Shown: positions 8,951-19,484, counted from the stretch's first letter. The stretch is 64,000 bases of DNA from Chitinophaga caeni (GCF_002557795.1 NZ_CP023777.1:1876001-1940000); one strand, 5' to 3'. The notes: a model not told the origin generated them from the sequence alone. Translations and numbers: made by a program.

Positions 8951-9734
8951 TCGATTTAGTACTGTATCCTTTCATGATACCGCGGCCGGAGTCACGGATG
9001 AAAGAAAGTATTTCATCCCTTTCATCGGTTGCCGGAAATTCGGCCTCGATGATGCGGGTTGCTTTAGAAATATTATGACCTTTAACAAATATTACCCTGT
9101 AAATGTCGAGGATGTGGTTGATTTTTTCCAAGTTAAAACCCCTGCGTTTCAGTCCTACGGAGTTAACACCTACGTAGCTTAACGGCTCGCGGGCGGCCTT
9201 TACATACGGGGGTACATCTTTTCTTACCAGGGAGCCGCCGGTAATAAAGGCATGATCCCCGATTTTTACGAATTGATGCACGGCTACCATCCCGGCGAGT
9301 ACCACGTTGTTACCAACTTTGATATGCCCGGCGAGGGTGGTGTTATTGGAAAAAATACAATTATCGCCCACCTCGCAATCGTGCGCGATATGGCAGTAAG
9401 CCATGATCAAGCAATTTTTACCGATGGTGGTTTTGAATTTATCCTTAGTGCCCCTGTTGATAGTTACGAACTCGCGGATAGTGGTATTGTCACCGATTTC
9501 TACGATCGTATCCTCGCCTTCAAATTTGAGGTCTTGAGGAATCGCGGAAATAACGGCTCCCGGGAAAATGCGGCAATTTTTGCCGATGCGGGCCCCTTCC
9601 ATGATGGTAACATTCGATCCGATCCAGGTACCTTCACCGATCTCCACGTTTTTGTGGATTACTGTAAAAGGATCAATCTTAACATTAGGCGCTACTTTAG
9701 CGTCCGGGTGAATGTATGTAAGCGGATGAATCAT
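8934..9734 (-). CDS. lpxA: Acyl-ACP--UDP-N-acetylglucosamine O-acyltransferase LpxA
   Basis: Catalyses the first step of lipid A synthesis in the cytoplasm, transferring a hydroxyacyl chain from ACP to UDP-GlcNAc. 266 residues. The left-handed beta-helix hexapeptide repeats are evident (VKIDPF, VEIGEG, ARIGKN), and the catalytic His lies in AHDCEVG. The C-terminal helical domain begins near RRGFNLEKIN. It starts 6 bases after the lpxC-fabZ stop and overlaps the ABC gene. Confidence 0.96.
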   Translation of the reverse strand: MIHPLTYIHPDAKVAPNVKIDPFTVIHKNVEIGEGTWIGSNVTIMEGARIGKNCRIFPGAVISAIPQDLKFEGEDTIVEIGDNTTIREFVTINRGTKDKFKTTIGKNCLIMAYCHIAHDCEVGDNCIFSNNTTLAGHIKVGNNVVLAGMVAVHQFVKIGDHAFITGGSLVRKDVPPYVKAAREPLSYVGVNSVGLKRRGFNLEKINHILDIYRVIFVKGHNISKATRIIEAEFPATDERDEILSFIRDSGRGIMKGYSTKSNDDLA

Positions 9735-9740
9735 TGCTCC

Positions 9741-11156
9741 TTATTTGCCTTCTCGTTTTATAATTTGAGCTACCAGATCAGCTTCTGTAGCCACTTTGTT
9801 TCCGATAAATACCGTACCACGCATTTCCACGATTCCCCTGCGAATAGGGCTGAGTAGCTCCATTTTCAGGATCATAGTATCGCCTGGTAATACTTTTTGT
9901 TTGAATTTACAATTGTCGATTTTCAAGAAGTATGTATCATACATTTCCGCATCCGGTAAAGGACTTAGGGCTAAGATACCGCCTACTTGCGCCAGCGCTT
10001 CAATTTGCAGCACACCGGGCATCACCGGGTTATTAGGGAAGTGACCTTGGAAGAACGATTCCGTGAAGGTAACGTTCTTAATACCGATCACTTTTTTGTG
10101 AGATAATTCGATGATTTTATCAACTAATAAGAAAGGATGACGGTGCGGTAAGAATTTTTCCATCATACGCACATCGTAGATCGGTGGTTGATTAGGATCG
10201 TACACCGGAACATCTTTCATGTGTTTATTTTTCTTGATATAAGCTTTGATCTTGCGGGCAAACTCCACGTTGGAAGCATGACCCGGCCTATTGGCGATGA
10301 TATGCGCCTTAATAGGGTAGCCGATCAATGCCAAATCACCCACGATATCCAGCAACTTGTGGCGGGCCGGTTCGTTGGGGAAACGCAGCTCCACGTTGTT
10401 GAGGATGCCTTCGTTTTGCACCGCGATTTTATCACGGCCAAAAGCTTTGGCGATTGGTTTCAGCTGGTCTTCCGTCATAGGCTTATCTACCACGACGATA
10501 GCATTGTTGAGGTCACCGCCCTTGATCAGGTTGTTGGCCAACAGGTATTCTAATTCGTGCAAGAAGCAGAATGTTCTGCAAGGGGCGATTTCCTGCTTGA
10601 ACTCCGACATATCTTTAAGGTTGGCATGCTGCGTACCCAATACTTGTGAATTAAAATCGATCAAGCAAGTGATCCTGTAATCCACGGAAGGGGTGGCGGT
10701 CATCTCCACCTTTTTCACCTCATCGTAATAAGTAATGTTGGTATCGATGGAATAGTAGATCTTTTGTGCGTCCTGTGCTTGGGCGCCAACTTTTTCGATC
10801 AGTTCTACAAATGGTTGGGAGCTACCGTCCATGATTGGAATTTCGGGGCCATCGAGTTCGATCAAGATATTATCGATTCCCATTCCAACAAGGGCTGCTA
10901 ATAAATGTTCAACGGTACTCACGCGGGCGCCGTTATATTCAAGGGTAGTGCCCCTGGAGGTATCCACGACATAATCCACATCGGCTTTCACGATGGGTTG
11001 ATCGGGTAAATCGATCCTTTGGAATTTGATCCCGAAGCCGGGGGTAGCCGGTTTAAGGGTCATATTGACGTGGGCTCCCGTATGCAAACCAACACCAGAT
11101 ACGGTCACTGGGGCCTTAAGTGTTTGTTGGTAAGGCAACTGTTGATGTTCCATCAT
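9741..11156 (-). CDS. lpxC: Bifunctional LpxC deacetylase / FabZ dehydratase
   Basis: A fusion of two enzymes. Residues ~1-310 are the UDP-3-O-acyl-GlcNAc deacetylase LpxC (zinc ligands in STVEHLLAAL and HKLLDIVGDLALIG, catalytic His in RPGHASN). Residues ~325-471 are the (3R)-hydroxyacyl-ACP dehydratase FabZ (LPHRHPFLLVDK, GHFPNNPVMPGVLQIEA). The fusion is characteristic of Bacteroidota and couples the committed step of lipid A to fatty acid elongation, the two pathways that compete for hydroxyacyl-ACP. Operon order is lpxD, lpxC-fabZ, lpxA, ABC ATPase. Confidence 0.97.
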   Translation of the reverse strand: MMEHQQLPYQQTLKAPVTVSGVGLHTGAHVNMTLKPATPGFGIKFQRIDLPDQPIVKADVDYVVDTSRGTTLEYNGARVSTVEHLLAALVGMGIDNILIELDGPEIPIMDGSSQPFVELIEKVGAQAQDAQKIYYSIDTNITYYDEVKKVEMTATPSVDYRITCLIDFNSQVLGTQHANLKDMSEFKQEIAPCRTFCFLHELEYLLANNLIKGGDLNNAIVVVDKPMTEDQLKPIAKAFGRDKIAVQNEGILNNVELRFPNEPARHKLLDIVGDLALIGYPIKAHIIANRPGHASNVEFARKIKAYIKKNKHMKDVPVYDPNQPPIYDVRMMEKFLPHRHPFLLVDKIIELSHKKVIGIKNVTFTESFFQGHFPNNPVMPGVLQIEALAQVGGILALSPLPDAEMYDTYFLKIDNCKFKQKVLPGDTMILKMELLSPIRRGIVEMRGTVFIGNKVATEADLVAQIIKREGK

Positions 11157-11190
11157 AATAATTTCTATAATTCTATCCTACTAATAATGC

Positions 11191-12240
11191 TTAAACTCCT
11201 TGCCTTTCCGACAAAAGTTGTTTTACCATCTCCTCTAATTCTTTCACACGTTTTTCAAGGTCTGGCAAATTTCTAAAAATTGCTTGACTTTTCAGCGAAC
11301 TTTTGTAATCGTAAGCCGGGGAGCCGGTTAGGGAGGCGTTTGGAGTGGTGATGGACTTACTGAGGCCGCTTTGCGCGTTGATCTTCGTACCATCAGCAAT
11401 CTGGATGTGACCTACTATTCCCACCTGTCCGCCGATCACGCAGTTAACGCCGATCTTCGTACTACCGGAAACGCCCGTTTGAGCGGCGATCACGGTATTT
11501 TCACCAATTTCCACATTATGGGCTACTTGGATCAGGTTATCCAATTTAACCCCTGCTTTGATCACGGTAGATCCCATGGTCGCGCGATCTATAGTAGTGT
11601 TGGCACCGATTTCCACATCATCGTGGATATATACATTCCCGATTTGGGGTACTTTTTTATATTTTCCATCAGCCTGCGGGGCAAAACCGAAGCCATCGCC
11701 ACCGATCACGCAACCCGCATGAAGGATCACCCTTTCACCTAGTACGCAATTATCGTAGACTTTCACACCTGGGAAAAGCACGGTATTGGCGCCGATCTGT
11801 ACATTATCACCCAGGTAAACACCGGGATAGATCTTAACATTATCCCCCAACGATACATTTTCGCCCAGGTAGGCGAATGCGCCTATATATACATTAGAAC
11901 CTACTTTCACTGATTCCGGTATAAAACTAGGCTGCTGTATGCCTACTTTATTGCCTTGCAATTGTGCATATTGTTCCAATAACGCGGCGAAACTACTATA
12001 AGCATCCTTAACACGGATTAAAGTTGCTTTCACCGGCCCTTCTAGGACAAGGTTTTCGTTCACGATCAGTATGGATGCATTCGTAGAATAAATGAAATCC
12101 TCGTATTTAGGATTGGCCACGAAGCTCAACATACCTTCGCCTGCCTCCTCGATTTTTGCAATATTGTGAACTTTAACTTCCGGATCCCCCTCTAGCTTAC
12201 CTTGTAATAAGGTCGCTAATTGTAATGCGCTAAACTGCAT
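11191..12240 (-). CDS. lpxD: UDP-3-O-acylglucosamine N-acyltransferase LpxD
   Basis: Third acyl-transfer step of lipid A synthesis. 349 residues: an N-terminal LpxD uridine-binding domain (~1-100), then a long left-handed beta-helix of hexapeptide repeats with the catalytic His in [16 protein letters not shown], and a C-terminal helix ([14 protein letters not shown]). First gene of the lpx operon. The upstream 91 bases must hold the promoter, but I find no clear TAnnTTTG there. Confidence 0.96.
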   Translation of the reverse strand: MQFSALQLATLLQGKLEGDPEVKVHNIAKIEEAGEGMLSFVANPKYEDFIYSTNASILIVNENLVLEGPVKATLIRVKDAYSSFAALLEQYAQLQGNKVGIQQPSFIPESVKVGSNVYIGAFAYLGENVSLGDNVKIYPGVYLGDNVQIGANTVLFPGVKVYDNCVLGERVILHAGCVIGGDGFGFAPQADGKYKKVPQIGNVYIHDDVEIGANTTIDRATMGSTVIKAGVKLDNLIQVAHNVEIGENTVIAAQTGVSGSTKIGVNCVIGGQVGIVGHIQIADGTKINAQSGLSKSITTPNASLTGSPAYDYKSSLKSQAIFRNLPDLEKRVKELEEMVKQLLSERQGV

Positions 12241-12331
12241 AATTGTAATTTATATTTTTAACCACCAGGCCTTCACCGGACAATATAGATAAATTTTCTA
12301 ACATGTTATTTTCTTATAAAACCTTGTTAGC

Positions 12332-13555
12332 CTAGATTTTTGGATGACAAATGTAGAATTTTTTTATCGGTATCGCTAAAGTATGAGTAACTAATGCATC
12401 GTCGATAGAAGAAATATCCTTTACAATACCATTTTTGAATAAGATATTGATCTTTTCATCATTTACATTATACGCTCTAACACTCGTTTCATCCGAAAAT
12501 ACCAGGTAATCCAAATCCTCTCCCGTTAAACCAAATTTTGCCGAAGCCTGTTCTTTTATCCCCGCAATCAATGCCGGGTCTATAGGTTGACTGCTCAATT
12601 GAACTTTAAATAATTTCCTGTTTATCAACCAGTTGCATAGTAAACTAAGCACCGGGTCACTATGGATTGTCCAGGCCTTGATGGCGCCCATAATATCATA
12701 ATCGTCCAGCAGGCAGAATTGTGACAAGCAGTCCTGCTGCTCTATAAACGATTGTTTATCAATCTTTTTATATAAAAAATGGTGTAATGCCGGCGAAGCA
12801 AACAAATCGGCTCCTTCCATGGCCAATTTTTTTGCCCTTGATAAGATCTTTACGAGCATATTTTCGGCGCTCAAGACCGCTTTGTGCAAATATACTTGCC
12901 AATACATCAAACGCCGTGCTACGATGAATTTTTCTACTGAATAAATCCCCTTTTCTTCTACCATCAACTCCCCGTTGCGCACGGTGAGCATCTTTAATAT
13001 CCTATCGTAACCGATAACCCCTTCTGAAACACCGGTAAAGAAGCTATCGCGGTTGAGGTAATCCATCCTGTCCACATCTAATTGGCTGGAAACCAATTGA
13101 TGTAAAAAGTTTTTATGGTACCTGCCGTTAAAAATTTCAATAGCTAAATCCAGTTCGCCTTCAAATTCCTTGTTCAAGGCTTGCATTAATAGCTGGGAAA
13201 TTTCTTCATGCCCCACGTCCACCAAGCTGTGTTCCAAAGCATGGGAATACGGCCCGTGACCGATATCGTGCAACAAGATGGCAATCTTGCTGGCTAATTC
13301 TTCTTCATCAGTAATAGGAACGCCTTTTCCCTTAATTTCTTGCAAGGCGTTACACATCAGGTGATATGCGCCTAAACTATGTAGGAACCGGGTATGCACG
13401 GCCCCCGGGTACACCATCTGTGCCAAAGCCATCTGGTGAATCCGCCTCAATCGCTGATAATACGGATGAGATATTATCTTGAATATTAATGGATGATCTA
13501 TGGTGATGAAGCCATAAACCGGGTCGTTTACAATTTTCCTGTTACTTAATACCAT
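12332..13555 (-). CDS. HD-domain phosphohydrolase
   Basis: 407 residues of the dGTPase/YpgQ-SAMHD1-like HD superfamily. The metal-binding HD motif is in ILLHDIGHGPYSHALEHSL near residue 98, preceded by QRLRRIHQMALAQMVYPGAVHTRF, where R and H residues complete the site. Likely a dNTP or nucleotide phosphohydrolase, but substrate is unproven. It is divergent from porX, with a 340-base intergenic region. A minus-strand -7 element TAGTTTTG lies just upstream of the start. Confidence 0.9.
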   Translation of the reverse strand: MVLSNRKIVNDPVYGFITIDHPLIFKIISHPYYQRLRRIHQMALAQMVYPGAVHTRFLHSLGAYHLMCNALQEIKGKGVPITDEEELASKIAILLHDIGHGPYSHALEHSLVDVGHEEISQLLMQALNKEFEGELDLAIEIFNGRYHKNFLHQLVSSQLDVDRMDYLNRDSFFTGVSEGVIGYDRILKMLTVRNGELMVEEKGIYSVEKFIVARRLMYWQVYLHKAVLSAENMLVKILSRAKKLAMEGADLFASPALHHFLYKKIDKQSFIEQQDCLSQFCLLDDYDIMGAIKAWTIHSDPVLSLLCNWLINRKLFKVQLSSQPIDPALIAGIKEQASAKFGLTGEDLDYLVFSDETSVRAYNVNDEKINILFKNGIVKDISSIDDALVTHTLAIPIKKFYICHPKI

Positions 13556-13895
13556 TCAATTGTTTTTCAACTGTGCAAAACTACATTAGTAAAATGATCT
13601 ACCCGCTTTTTTCAGATTTTTTCCGGGAAAATTGAATGAATTTTGATCTATATTGATGTAATTTAATATATGTTAACACGTTATAGTTCAAAATTTGTTC
13701 CATCTTGTAAGAATTTGCAATCTGTAATAAGACGTTTTATCCCGGTTATACCCCTATAAATCAAGCGGATTTGTCGTTTATTTAACAATTTAAATCTTTT
13801 CGGGGGAATGATTATTGCTGAATAGGTGTTAAATTTAAACGAAGTCTGTCTTCTATATCGAAGAGAAACAAAACCAGTATCACGAAAAATAAAAT
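13556..13895. other. Divergent intergenic region, HD gene / porX
   Basis: 340 bases, AT-rich, no ORF. It must contain promoters for both flanking genes. On the minus strand a TAGTTTTG -7 element is visible at 13576-13583. On the plus strand no exact TAnnTTTG is found before porX. Nothing resembling a structured RNA was seen. Confidence 0.6.
13576..13583 (-). promoter_or_regulatory. Candidate -7 promoter element for the HD gene
   Basis: On the minus strand the sequence reads TAGTTTTG, an exact match to TAnnTTTG, 21-28 bases before the ATG. No convincing -33 TTTG is at the standard spacing, so the leader would be very short and the call moderate. Confidence 0.45.
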
Positions 13896-15446
13896 ATGAG
13901 CCAAGTAAATATACTCTGGGTAGATGATGAAATTGAATCCTTGAAATCGCAAATCTTGTTCTTAGAAAATAGGGGTTACCATGTAACCGCTCTTACGAAT
14001 GGATACGATGCGTTGGAATTTCTGAAGGATCAAATTGTGGATGTTGTGCTTTTGGATGAATCTATGCCGGGTATTACTGGCCTGGAAACTTTGACCAAAA
14101 TCAAGGAACAGGATCTGCAAGTGCCGGTTGTGATGATTACCAAGAATGAAGCTGAGAACGTGATGGATGAAGCCATCGGTTCGCAAATCACAGATTACCT
14201 GATCAAACCGGTAAACCCCAACCAGGTGTTATTGTGTCTTAAAAAGATCATCGATAACAAGAGGCTGGTAGCCGAGAAAACAACCATCGCTTACCAGCAG
14301 GAGTTCCGCTCCCTTTTTATGGCGCTGAGCTCCAACCCCGATCACAAGGAATGGATGGATATCTATAAAAAGCTGGTCTATTGGGAAATGGAGATGGAAA
14401 AAGCAGATAGTCCCGAGATGATGGAAGTATTTAACAACCAGAAAGCCGAAGCCAATACCGAATTTGCCAAGTTTATCTCCAGGAATTACGCCAGCTGGAT
14501 AAAGAATAGTGATGAAGCGCCGACGTTATCGCATACCCTCTTTAGGGATAAGGTCTTCCCGTATATCGACCCTGAAATACCCAATTTTTTCATCCTGATT
14601 GATAACCTGAGATATGACCAATGGAAAGCCATCCAGCCCATTTTCGCAGAATCTTTCAGGTTGATAGAAGAAGATAGCTTTTACAGCATTTTGCCGACAT
14701 CGACACAGTATAGCAGGAACGCGATATTCTCGGGAATGCTGCCGGTGGATATCGAGGCTAAATTTCCGCAGGAATGGAAAAATGATGATGATGAAGGGGG
14801 GAAAAATATGTACGAAGAACATTTTTTCGCAGACCAGTTGGCCCGGGCAAGAAAAGATTTGAAATTCTCTTATACCAAGGTACTCAACCATAACGATGGG
14901 CAGCACCTGGTCAATAATATTCATAATATGATGAATTACCAGCTTAATATCATCGTGTATAATTTTGTTGACATGCTCAGCCACGCCCGTACCGAAATGG
15001 AAGTATTAAAAGAACTCGCGGGTGATGAAACATCGTACCGGTCTATCATTACCAGCTGGTTTGAACATTCCCCGTTGCACCAGGCTTTAAAGAAAATTTC
15101 AGACAAAAAGATTAACCTCTTCCTGGCAACAGATCACGGCAGCGTAAGGGTAAAGACCCCGATAAAGGTTATAGGCGATAAGCAAACTACCACTAACTTG
15201 CGTTATAAACATGGCCGTAACCTCAATTACGATCCGAAGGAAGTGTTGGCTTTCCGTGACCCCAAGGACGCGGGTTTGCCAAGACCGAATGTTAATTCTT
15301 CATATATCTTTGCAAGGGAAGATGGTTACCTCTGTTACCCGAATAATTATAATTATTTCGTGAATTATTATAAGAATACCTTCCAGCACGGCGGTATTTC
15401 CCTTGAGGAAATGATCGTACCCGTTGCCCGTATGGTGTCCAAGTAG
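13896..15446 (+). CDS. porX: Response regulator PorX (REC-PglZ)
   Basis: 516 residues. The N-terminal receiver domain has the phosphoacceptor Asp54 in VLLDESMPG and a conserved Lys in YLIKPVNP. Residues ~190-510 are a PglZ (alkaline phosphatase-superfamily) domain, with nucleophile and metal motifs around NFFILIDNLRYDQW and LATDHGSVRV. In other Bacteroidota PorX with the kinase PorY regulates the type IX secretion system, and its PglZ domain hydrolyses nucleotide oligomers. No porY or T9SS genes are in this window. Three genes on the same strand follow closely. Confidence 0.93.
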   Translation: MSQVNILWVDDEIESLKSQILFLENRGYHVTALTNGYDALEFLKDQIVDVVLLDESMPGITGLETLTKIKEQDLQVPVVMITKNEAENVMDEAIGSQITDYLIKPVNPNQVLLCLKKIIDNKRLVAEKTTIAYQQEFRSLFMALSSNPDHKEWMDIYKKLVYWEMEMEKADSPEMMEVFNNQKAEANTEFAKFISRNYASWIKNSDEAPTLSHTLFRDKVFPYIDPEIPNFFILIDNLRYDQWKAIQPIFAESFRLIEEDSFYSILPTSTQYSRNAIFSGMLPVDIEAKFPQEWKNDDDEGGKNMYEEHFFADQLARARKDLKFSYTKVLNHNDGQHLVNNIHNMMNYQLNIIVYNFVDMLSHARTEMEVLKELAGDETSYRSIITSWFEHSPLHQALKKISDKKINLFLATDHGSVRVKTPIKVIGDKQTTTNLRYKHGRNLNYDPKEVLAFRDPKDAGLPRPNVNSSYIFAREDGYLCYPNNYNYFVNYYKNTFQHGGISLEEMIVPVARMVSK

Positions 15447-15516
15447 TTAATGCAGATTTATTACTTTTGTAACGCGAAATAGAATTCCATATCGCGGTAT
15501 AAATAATCCGATCATC

Positions 15517-15855
15517 ATGATTTTGAAACCAACGCCTAATAATTTAACGAAGCTGGAGAAATTGTTCGAAGAAGCGAAATATATCCTGAGGTTTGAAAAA
15601 GGAACATTCAATTCGGGCTATTGTGTATTAGAACATAAAAAGGTAGTGGTAGTCAATAAATTCCTGAACTTGGAAGGCCGGATCAATACCTTGCTGGATA
15701 TTTTACCAACGTTGAAGTTAGATGATTCCGTGCTTTCCCCCGAAAGTCACAAATTGTACAAACAAGTGCTAGAAGATAGGTTGAATAACGTTTCCGGCGA
15801 AAGTAGCGCGGAAACGGATGCAAGCGATGACCAAACAGCTACGGAGGAAGCGTAA
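15517..15855 (+). CDS. Small conserved-looking protein of unknown function
   Basis: 112 residues, 70 bases after porX and 8 bases before the PhnP-like gene. The first ~90 residues are compact (ILRFEKGTFNSGYCVLEHKKVVVVNKFLNLEGRI) and the last ~20 are an acidic, Ser/Thr/Ala-rich tail. I know no named domain. The spacing implies co-transcription with the MBL hydrolase and possibly porX. Confidence 0.8.
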   Translation: MILKPTPNNLTKLEKLFEEAKYILRFEKGTFNSGYCVLEHKKVVVVNKFLNLEGRINTLLDILPTLKLDDSVLSPESHKLYKQVLEDRLNNVSGESSAETDASDDQTATEEA

Positions 15856-15863
15856 ACAGTAGG

Positions 15864-16658
15864 ATGGAAGCCTTGAGTAAAGCTTTAAAAGTAACTTTCC
15901 TCGGTTCCGGGACCTCCCAGGGGGTGCCGGTAATTGCTTGTGATTGCCGCGTTTGTACTTCTGAAAACCCGAAGGATAACCGTTTACGCAGCAGCATCTT
16001 GCTGGAAACAGCAGTGGGGAATATTGTCGTGGACACAACCCCGGATTTCCGTTACCAAATGTTACGGGCCAAGGTAAAACAACTTTCAGCCGTTCTTATA
16101 ACACATTCACATAAAGATCATATCGCCGGGATGGACGATATCCGGGCTTTTAATTATTTTCAACAAGAACCGATTGATATTTACGCGACAGAATTTTCCC
16201 AGAACGTAATCATCCGGGAATTTGCTTACGCTTTCGCAGATTATAAATACCCCGGCGTTCCCGAAATAGAATTGAGAACAATTGCCGATGAGCCGTTTTT
16301 AGTAAATGGCTTGAGGGTGATACCTATTAACGTGCTGCATCACAAAATGCCTGTCACCGGTTTCCGTATCCATGACTTTACCTATATCACGGATGCCAAT
16401 TTCATCGCCGCGGAAGAAAAAGAAAAAATCCGCGGTTCCAAGGTATTAGTCTTGAATGCCTTACGAAAAGAACAGCATATCTCGCACTTCACCCTTTCAG
16501 AAGCCGTTGCCCTGGCGCAAGAGCTCGAAATACCGGAAGTTTATTTTACCCATATTAGCCACCAATTAGGTTTGCATGAAGAAATAAATGCCGAGCTACC
16601 GGATGGTATGGCATTAGCTTACGATGGTTTGCAGGTTAGTATTCCGGGATCATATTAA
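15864..16658 (+). CDS. PhnP-like MBL-fold hydrolase
   Basis: 264 residues. The motif LGSGTSQGVPVIACDCRVC has the paired cysteines of the PhnP/RNase Z-like group, the MBL signature is THSHKDHIAGMDD, and HHKMPVTGF and THISHQLGLH supply later ligands. PhnP-type enzymes are phosphodiesterases acting on cyclic phosphate or phosphonate esters; the present substrate is unknown. No phn genes are nearby. Eight bases separate it from the preceding small gene. Confidence 0.9.
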   Translation: MEALSKALKVTFLGSGTSQGVPVIACDCRVCTSENPKDNRLRSSILLETAVGNIVVDTTPDFRYQMLRAKVKQLSAVLITHSHKDHIAGMDDIRAFNYFQQEPIDIYATEFSQNVIIREFAYAFADYKYPGVPEIELRTIADEPFLVNGLRVIPINVLHHKMPVTGFRIHDFTYITDANFIAAEEKEKIRGSKVLVLNALRKEQHISHFTLSEAVALAQELEIPEVYFTHISHQLGLHEEINAELPDGMALAYDGLQVSIPGSY

Positions 16659-16737
16659 TGGGCTAAATTCCTTGTAACTTTTTGCCTGGCTGGGCCGTTT
16701 AATTTCTAAATATATTTAGACGCCAAAATCAACATGT

Positions 16738-17343
16738 ATGAGAAATACTTGCGTATTGTTAATACCCATCTTCGCCCTATTATCAGCCTGTTCAAAAGAT
16801 AAAACGGAATACCTGGATCCCGAAAATCCCAAAGTAGGACAAGTGGCAACCCTGTTTATTAATCATTATACGGCCGGGCGAGATGCCCAAGCATACTTTG
16901 AGAATCAACATTATTGGATCGAGTTATATGGTATGGAGGGGCGTGAAATAGGGTATACTTACAAGGTTAAAGCGGAACTATTTGATGCGGTTTACCCTGC
17001 ATTATGCCCATTGTATTTTACGGACTTCGCATTCAAGAATATCAAGATAATTAGCAAAGAGAAATACCCAAATGTCGATACTTTTTCTATACCGTTGCAA
17101 TTACCTGGAATGTGGAGGGGTAGACTTTGTTTATTATCGAAAAAAGGAGATCAATTTTTTTATAATGATACCTTGTCGTTAAAATTAACTAATAACACCC
17201 TAGGGCCTGAATTGGATCAAGCATATACGATGATAAACGATCCGGCTAACATACATAAGGACTTTGGAATCCGCCTGGATGTAAGGCATGATCCTGGTAA
17301 TTTTTCTAAAGGATTCCTGGTGTACAAAGTTCATTTTGAATAA
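16738..17343 (+). CDS. Lipoprotein of unknown function
   Basis: 201 residues with signal peptide and lipobox LLSACSK (Cys ~18). The mature part is mostly beta-strand-like, rich in Tyr, Asp and Pro. No domain recognised. It begins 79 bases after the PhnP-like gene with an AT-rich gap, so may have its own promoter. Confidence 0.8.
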   Translation: MRNTCVLLIPIFALLSACSKDKTEYLDPENPKVGQVATLFINHYTAGRDAQAYFENQHYWIELYGMEGREIGYTYKVKAELFDAVYPALCPLYFTDFAFKNIKIISKEKYPNVDTFSIPLQLPGMWRGRLCLLSKKGDQFFYNDTLSLKLTNNTLGPELDQAYTMINDPANIHKDFGIRLDVRHDPGNFSKGFLVYKVHFE

Positions 17344-17419
17344 ATAATCGCTGCAAGGATTTTAATTGGTAGCGTCGGTGTCTTGAGTTAACTTAATGAT
17401 TCACCATTGTTGTTGACCC

Positions 17420-18334
17420 ATGAAACGGAATCTTTTTCGTGCAGCTTTTTATTTTTCCAAAGCGGAGCGCATAGCCGCGATATCATTATGTATAATATGC
17501 TTCGCCATTATTTTACTTCCTTATCTTATCCCGCGTTATTTTAGCTCCGGGCCAGTTGAATTCGATACATCGTTTAGTATGCGCGTGCAAAAAGCGATGC
17601 TTGAGTTACAGCAGGTGAATAACGTAGCCGAAGAAAAACGCAGCAGTTTTGAAAAGAGATATAATAAGTTAAGATTAAAGCCATTTAATCCCAATACCAT
17701 TAGCTTTGAACAACTATCTGCGTTCGGACTCCCAACTAAGTTGGCTCAGCGGATCACGAATTATACCGGAAAAGGCGGGCATTTTTACAAGAAAGAAGAC
17801 TTACGCAAGATATACGGGATGCCCGTTAGTTTATACCGGGAGCTATTACCTTATTTGCAGATTGAAGTAGTAACAAAGGCAAGAGAAAGCCGGTGGCAAT
17901 CCGAAAAAAAATCTCGTATCAAAACAATCGATCCGGTTGATATTAACCGCTCAGATAGTTTGGATTGGCTGCAATTACCCGGCATTGGACCGGGATATAC
18001 AAGACGTATTTTACACTTCCGTGAGCGGCTCGGTGGCTTTTATAAAGTGTCGCAAGTGGCAGAAACATATGGTTTGCCGGACAGTGTTTTTAATAAAATT
18101 CAACCATACTTGTTGCTGGGTGAAGTTTCACTAAGAAAAATAGACCTCAATCAGACAGATGAAAAATCTTTGGCGAATCATCCATATATAAACACGAAAT
18201 TGGCCGGGGTAATTATACGGTACCGTAGTATTCATGGGCGTTTCAAGAGCAAAGAAGCGTTAAAAGAGGTGGCATTGGTAGATGATAGTATTTATCGTAA
18301 AATTGAATATTACATAGACATCACCAAAAATTAG
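17420..18334 (+). CDS. Helix-hairpin-helix (ComEA-like) membrane protein
   Basis: 304 residues. One N-terminal transmembrane helix (~22-42, IAAISLCIICFAIILLPYLI) follows a basic end. The rest holds three HhH-type DNA-binding-like repeats: LSAFGLPTKLAQRITNY, LDWLQLPGIGPGYTRRILH, and ANHPYINTKLAGVIIRYRSI. This is the architecture of competence/DNA-uptake ComEA proteins expanded to several repeats. Many Bacteroidota encode such proteins. A role in DNA uptake is plausible but unproven. Confidence 0.85.
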   Translation: MKRNLFRAAFYFSKAERIAAISLCIICFAIILLPYLIPRYFSSGPVEFDTSFSMRVQKAMLELQQVNNVAEEKRSSFEKRYNKLRLKPFNPNTISFEQLSAFGLPTKLAQRITNYTGKGGHFYKKEDLRKIYGMPVSLYRELLPYLQIEVVTKARESRWQSEKKSRIKTIDPVDINRSDSLDWLQLPGIGPGYTRRILHFRERLGGFYKVSQVAETYGLPDSVFNKIQPYLLLGEVSLRKIDLNQTDEKSLANHPYINTKLAGVIIRYRSIHGRFKSKEALKEVALVDDSIYRKIEYYIDITKN

Positions 18335-18338
18335 CTCG

Positions 18339-19484
18339 ATGATGAATTTTCAGTTAACGGAAATGCAACAACAAATTGCACAAATGATCCGAGATTTTGG
18401 AAAAGCCCATTTGCAACAACAGGCTATTTTGGAATGGGATGAAGCCCAAGCCTTTCCCGTAGATATTTTTAAAGAGATGGGCGCCCTCGGCTTGATGGGG
18501 GTGTTAGTTCCGGAAGAATATAATGGCGCGGGACAGTCATACCTTGAATACGTAACTGCTATCAGCGAAGTGGCAAAGCATTGCGGGGCTATAGGTTTAA
18601 GCATGGCAGCGCACAACTCGCTTTGTACGGGGCATATCCTGCAATTTGGAAATGAATCGCAGAAAAGGAAATACTTGCCGAAGTTAGCGACTGCCGAGTT
18701 TATCGGCGCATGGGGTTTGACTGAACCGAATACGGGCAGCGATGCGATGAACATGAAGTGTGTTGCCAAAAAGGAAGGTGATCATTGGGTGATTAATGGC
18801 ACTAAATGTTGGATTACGCACGGTAAAAGCGGCGATGTTGCCGTAGTAATCGCGAGAACGGGCGATGTTCGCGATAGTCACGGTATGAGCGCTTTCATAG
18901 TAGAACGCGGTACCCCGGGATTTACTGCCGGGAAGAAAGAAAATAAGCTTGGTATGAGAGCTTCCGAAACAGCAGAGATGATATTCGATCATTGTATTGT
19001 GCCTGCTGAAAATATGTTGGGCCAGGAAGGCGATGGTTTTATCCAGGCGATGAAAGTATTGGACGGCGGCCGTATATCCATTGCTGCATTGTCGCTAGGT
19101 ATCGCGAAAGGCGCTTATGAAGCAGCCTTGAAATATGCCAAGGAAAGAGAGCAATTTGATCAACCGATTGCGAATTTCCAGGGGATATCATTCAAATTAG
19201 CAGATATGTACACTCAAATTGAAGCGGCAGAGCTTTTAACAATGCAAGCTGCCGATATGAAAAACCGGGGTGTGAAAATGACGAAGGAAGCCGCGATGGC
19301 AAAGTATTATGCCTCGGAAGTGGCGGTTAGGGTTGCCAACGAAGCAGTGCAGATTTTTGGTGGATACGGTTATACCAAGGATTTTCCCGTTGAGAAATAT
19401 TACCGTGATGCCAAGTTATGCACCATTGGAGAGGGTACTTCCGAAATCCAAAAGATAGTAATCGCCAGGGAAGCTTTGAAATAG
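18339..19484 (+). CDS. Acyl-CoA dehydrogenase
   Basis: 381 residues, typical length. The FAD-binding pattern [16 protein letters not shown] and the C-terminal [20 protein letters not shown] are present; the Glu in GEGTSE is the catalytic base of short/medium-chain enzymes. It catalyses alpha,beta-dehydrogenation of acyl-CoA with electron transfer flavoprotein as acceptor. It starts 4 bases after the HhH gene stop. Substrate chain length cannot be told. Confidence 0.95.
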   Translation: MMNFQLTEMQQQIAQMIRDFGKAHLQQQAILEWDEAQAFPVDIFKEMGALGLMGVLVPEEYNGAGQSYLEYVTAISEVAKHCGAIGLSMAAHNSLCTGHILQFGNESQKRKYLPKLATAEFIGAWGLTEPNTGSDAMNMKCVAKKEGDHWVINGTKCWITHGKSGDVAVVIARTGDVRDSHGMSAFIVERGTPGFTAGKKENKLGMRASETAEMIFDHCIVPAENMLGQEGDGFIQAMKVLDGGRISIAALSLGIAKGAYEAALKYAKEREQFDQPIANFQGISFKLADMYTQIEAAELLTMQAADMKNRGVKMTKEAAMAKYYASEVAVRVANEAVQIFGGYGYTKDFPVEKYYRDAKLCTIGEGTSEIQKIVIAREALK

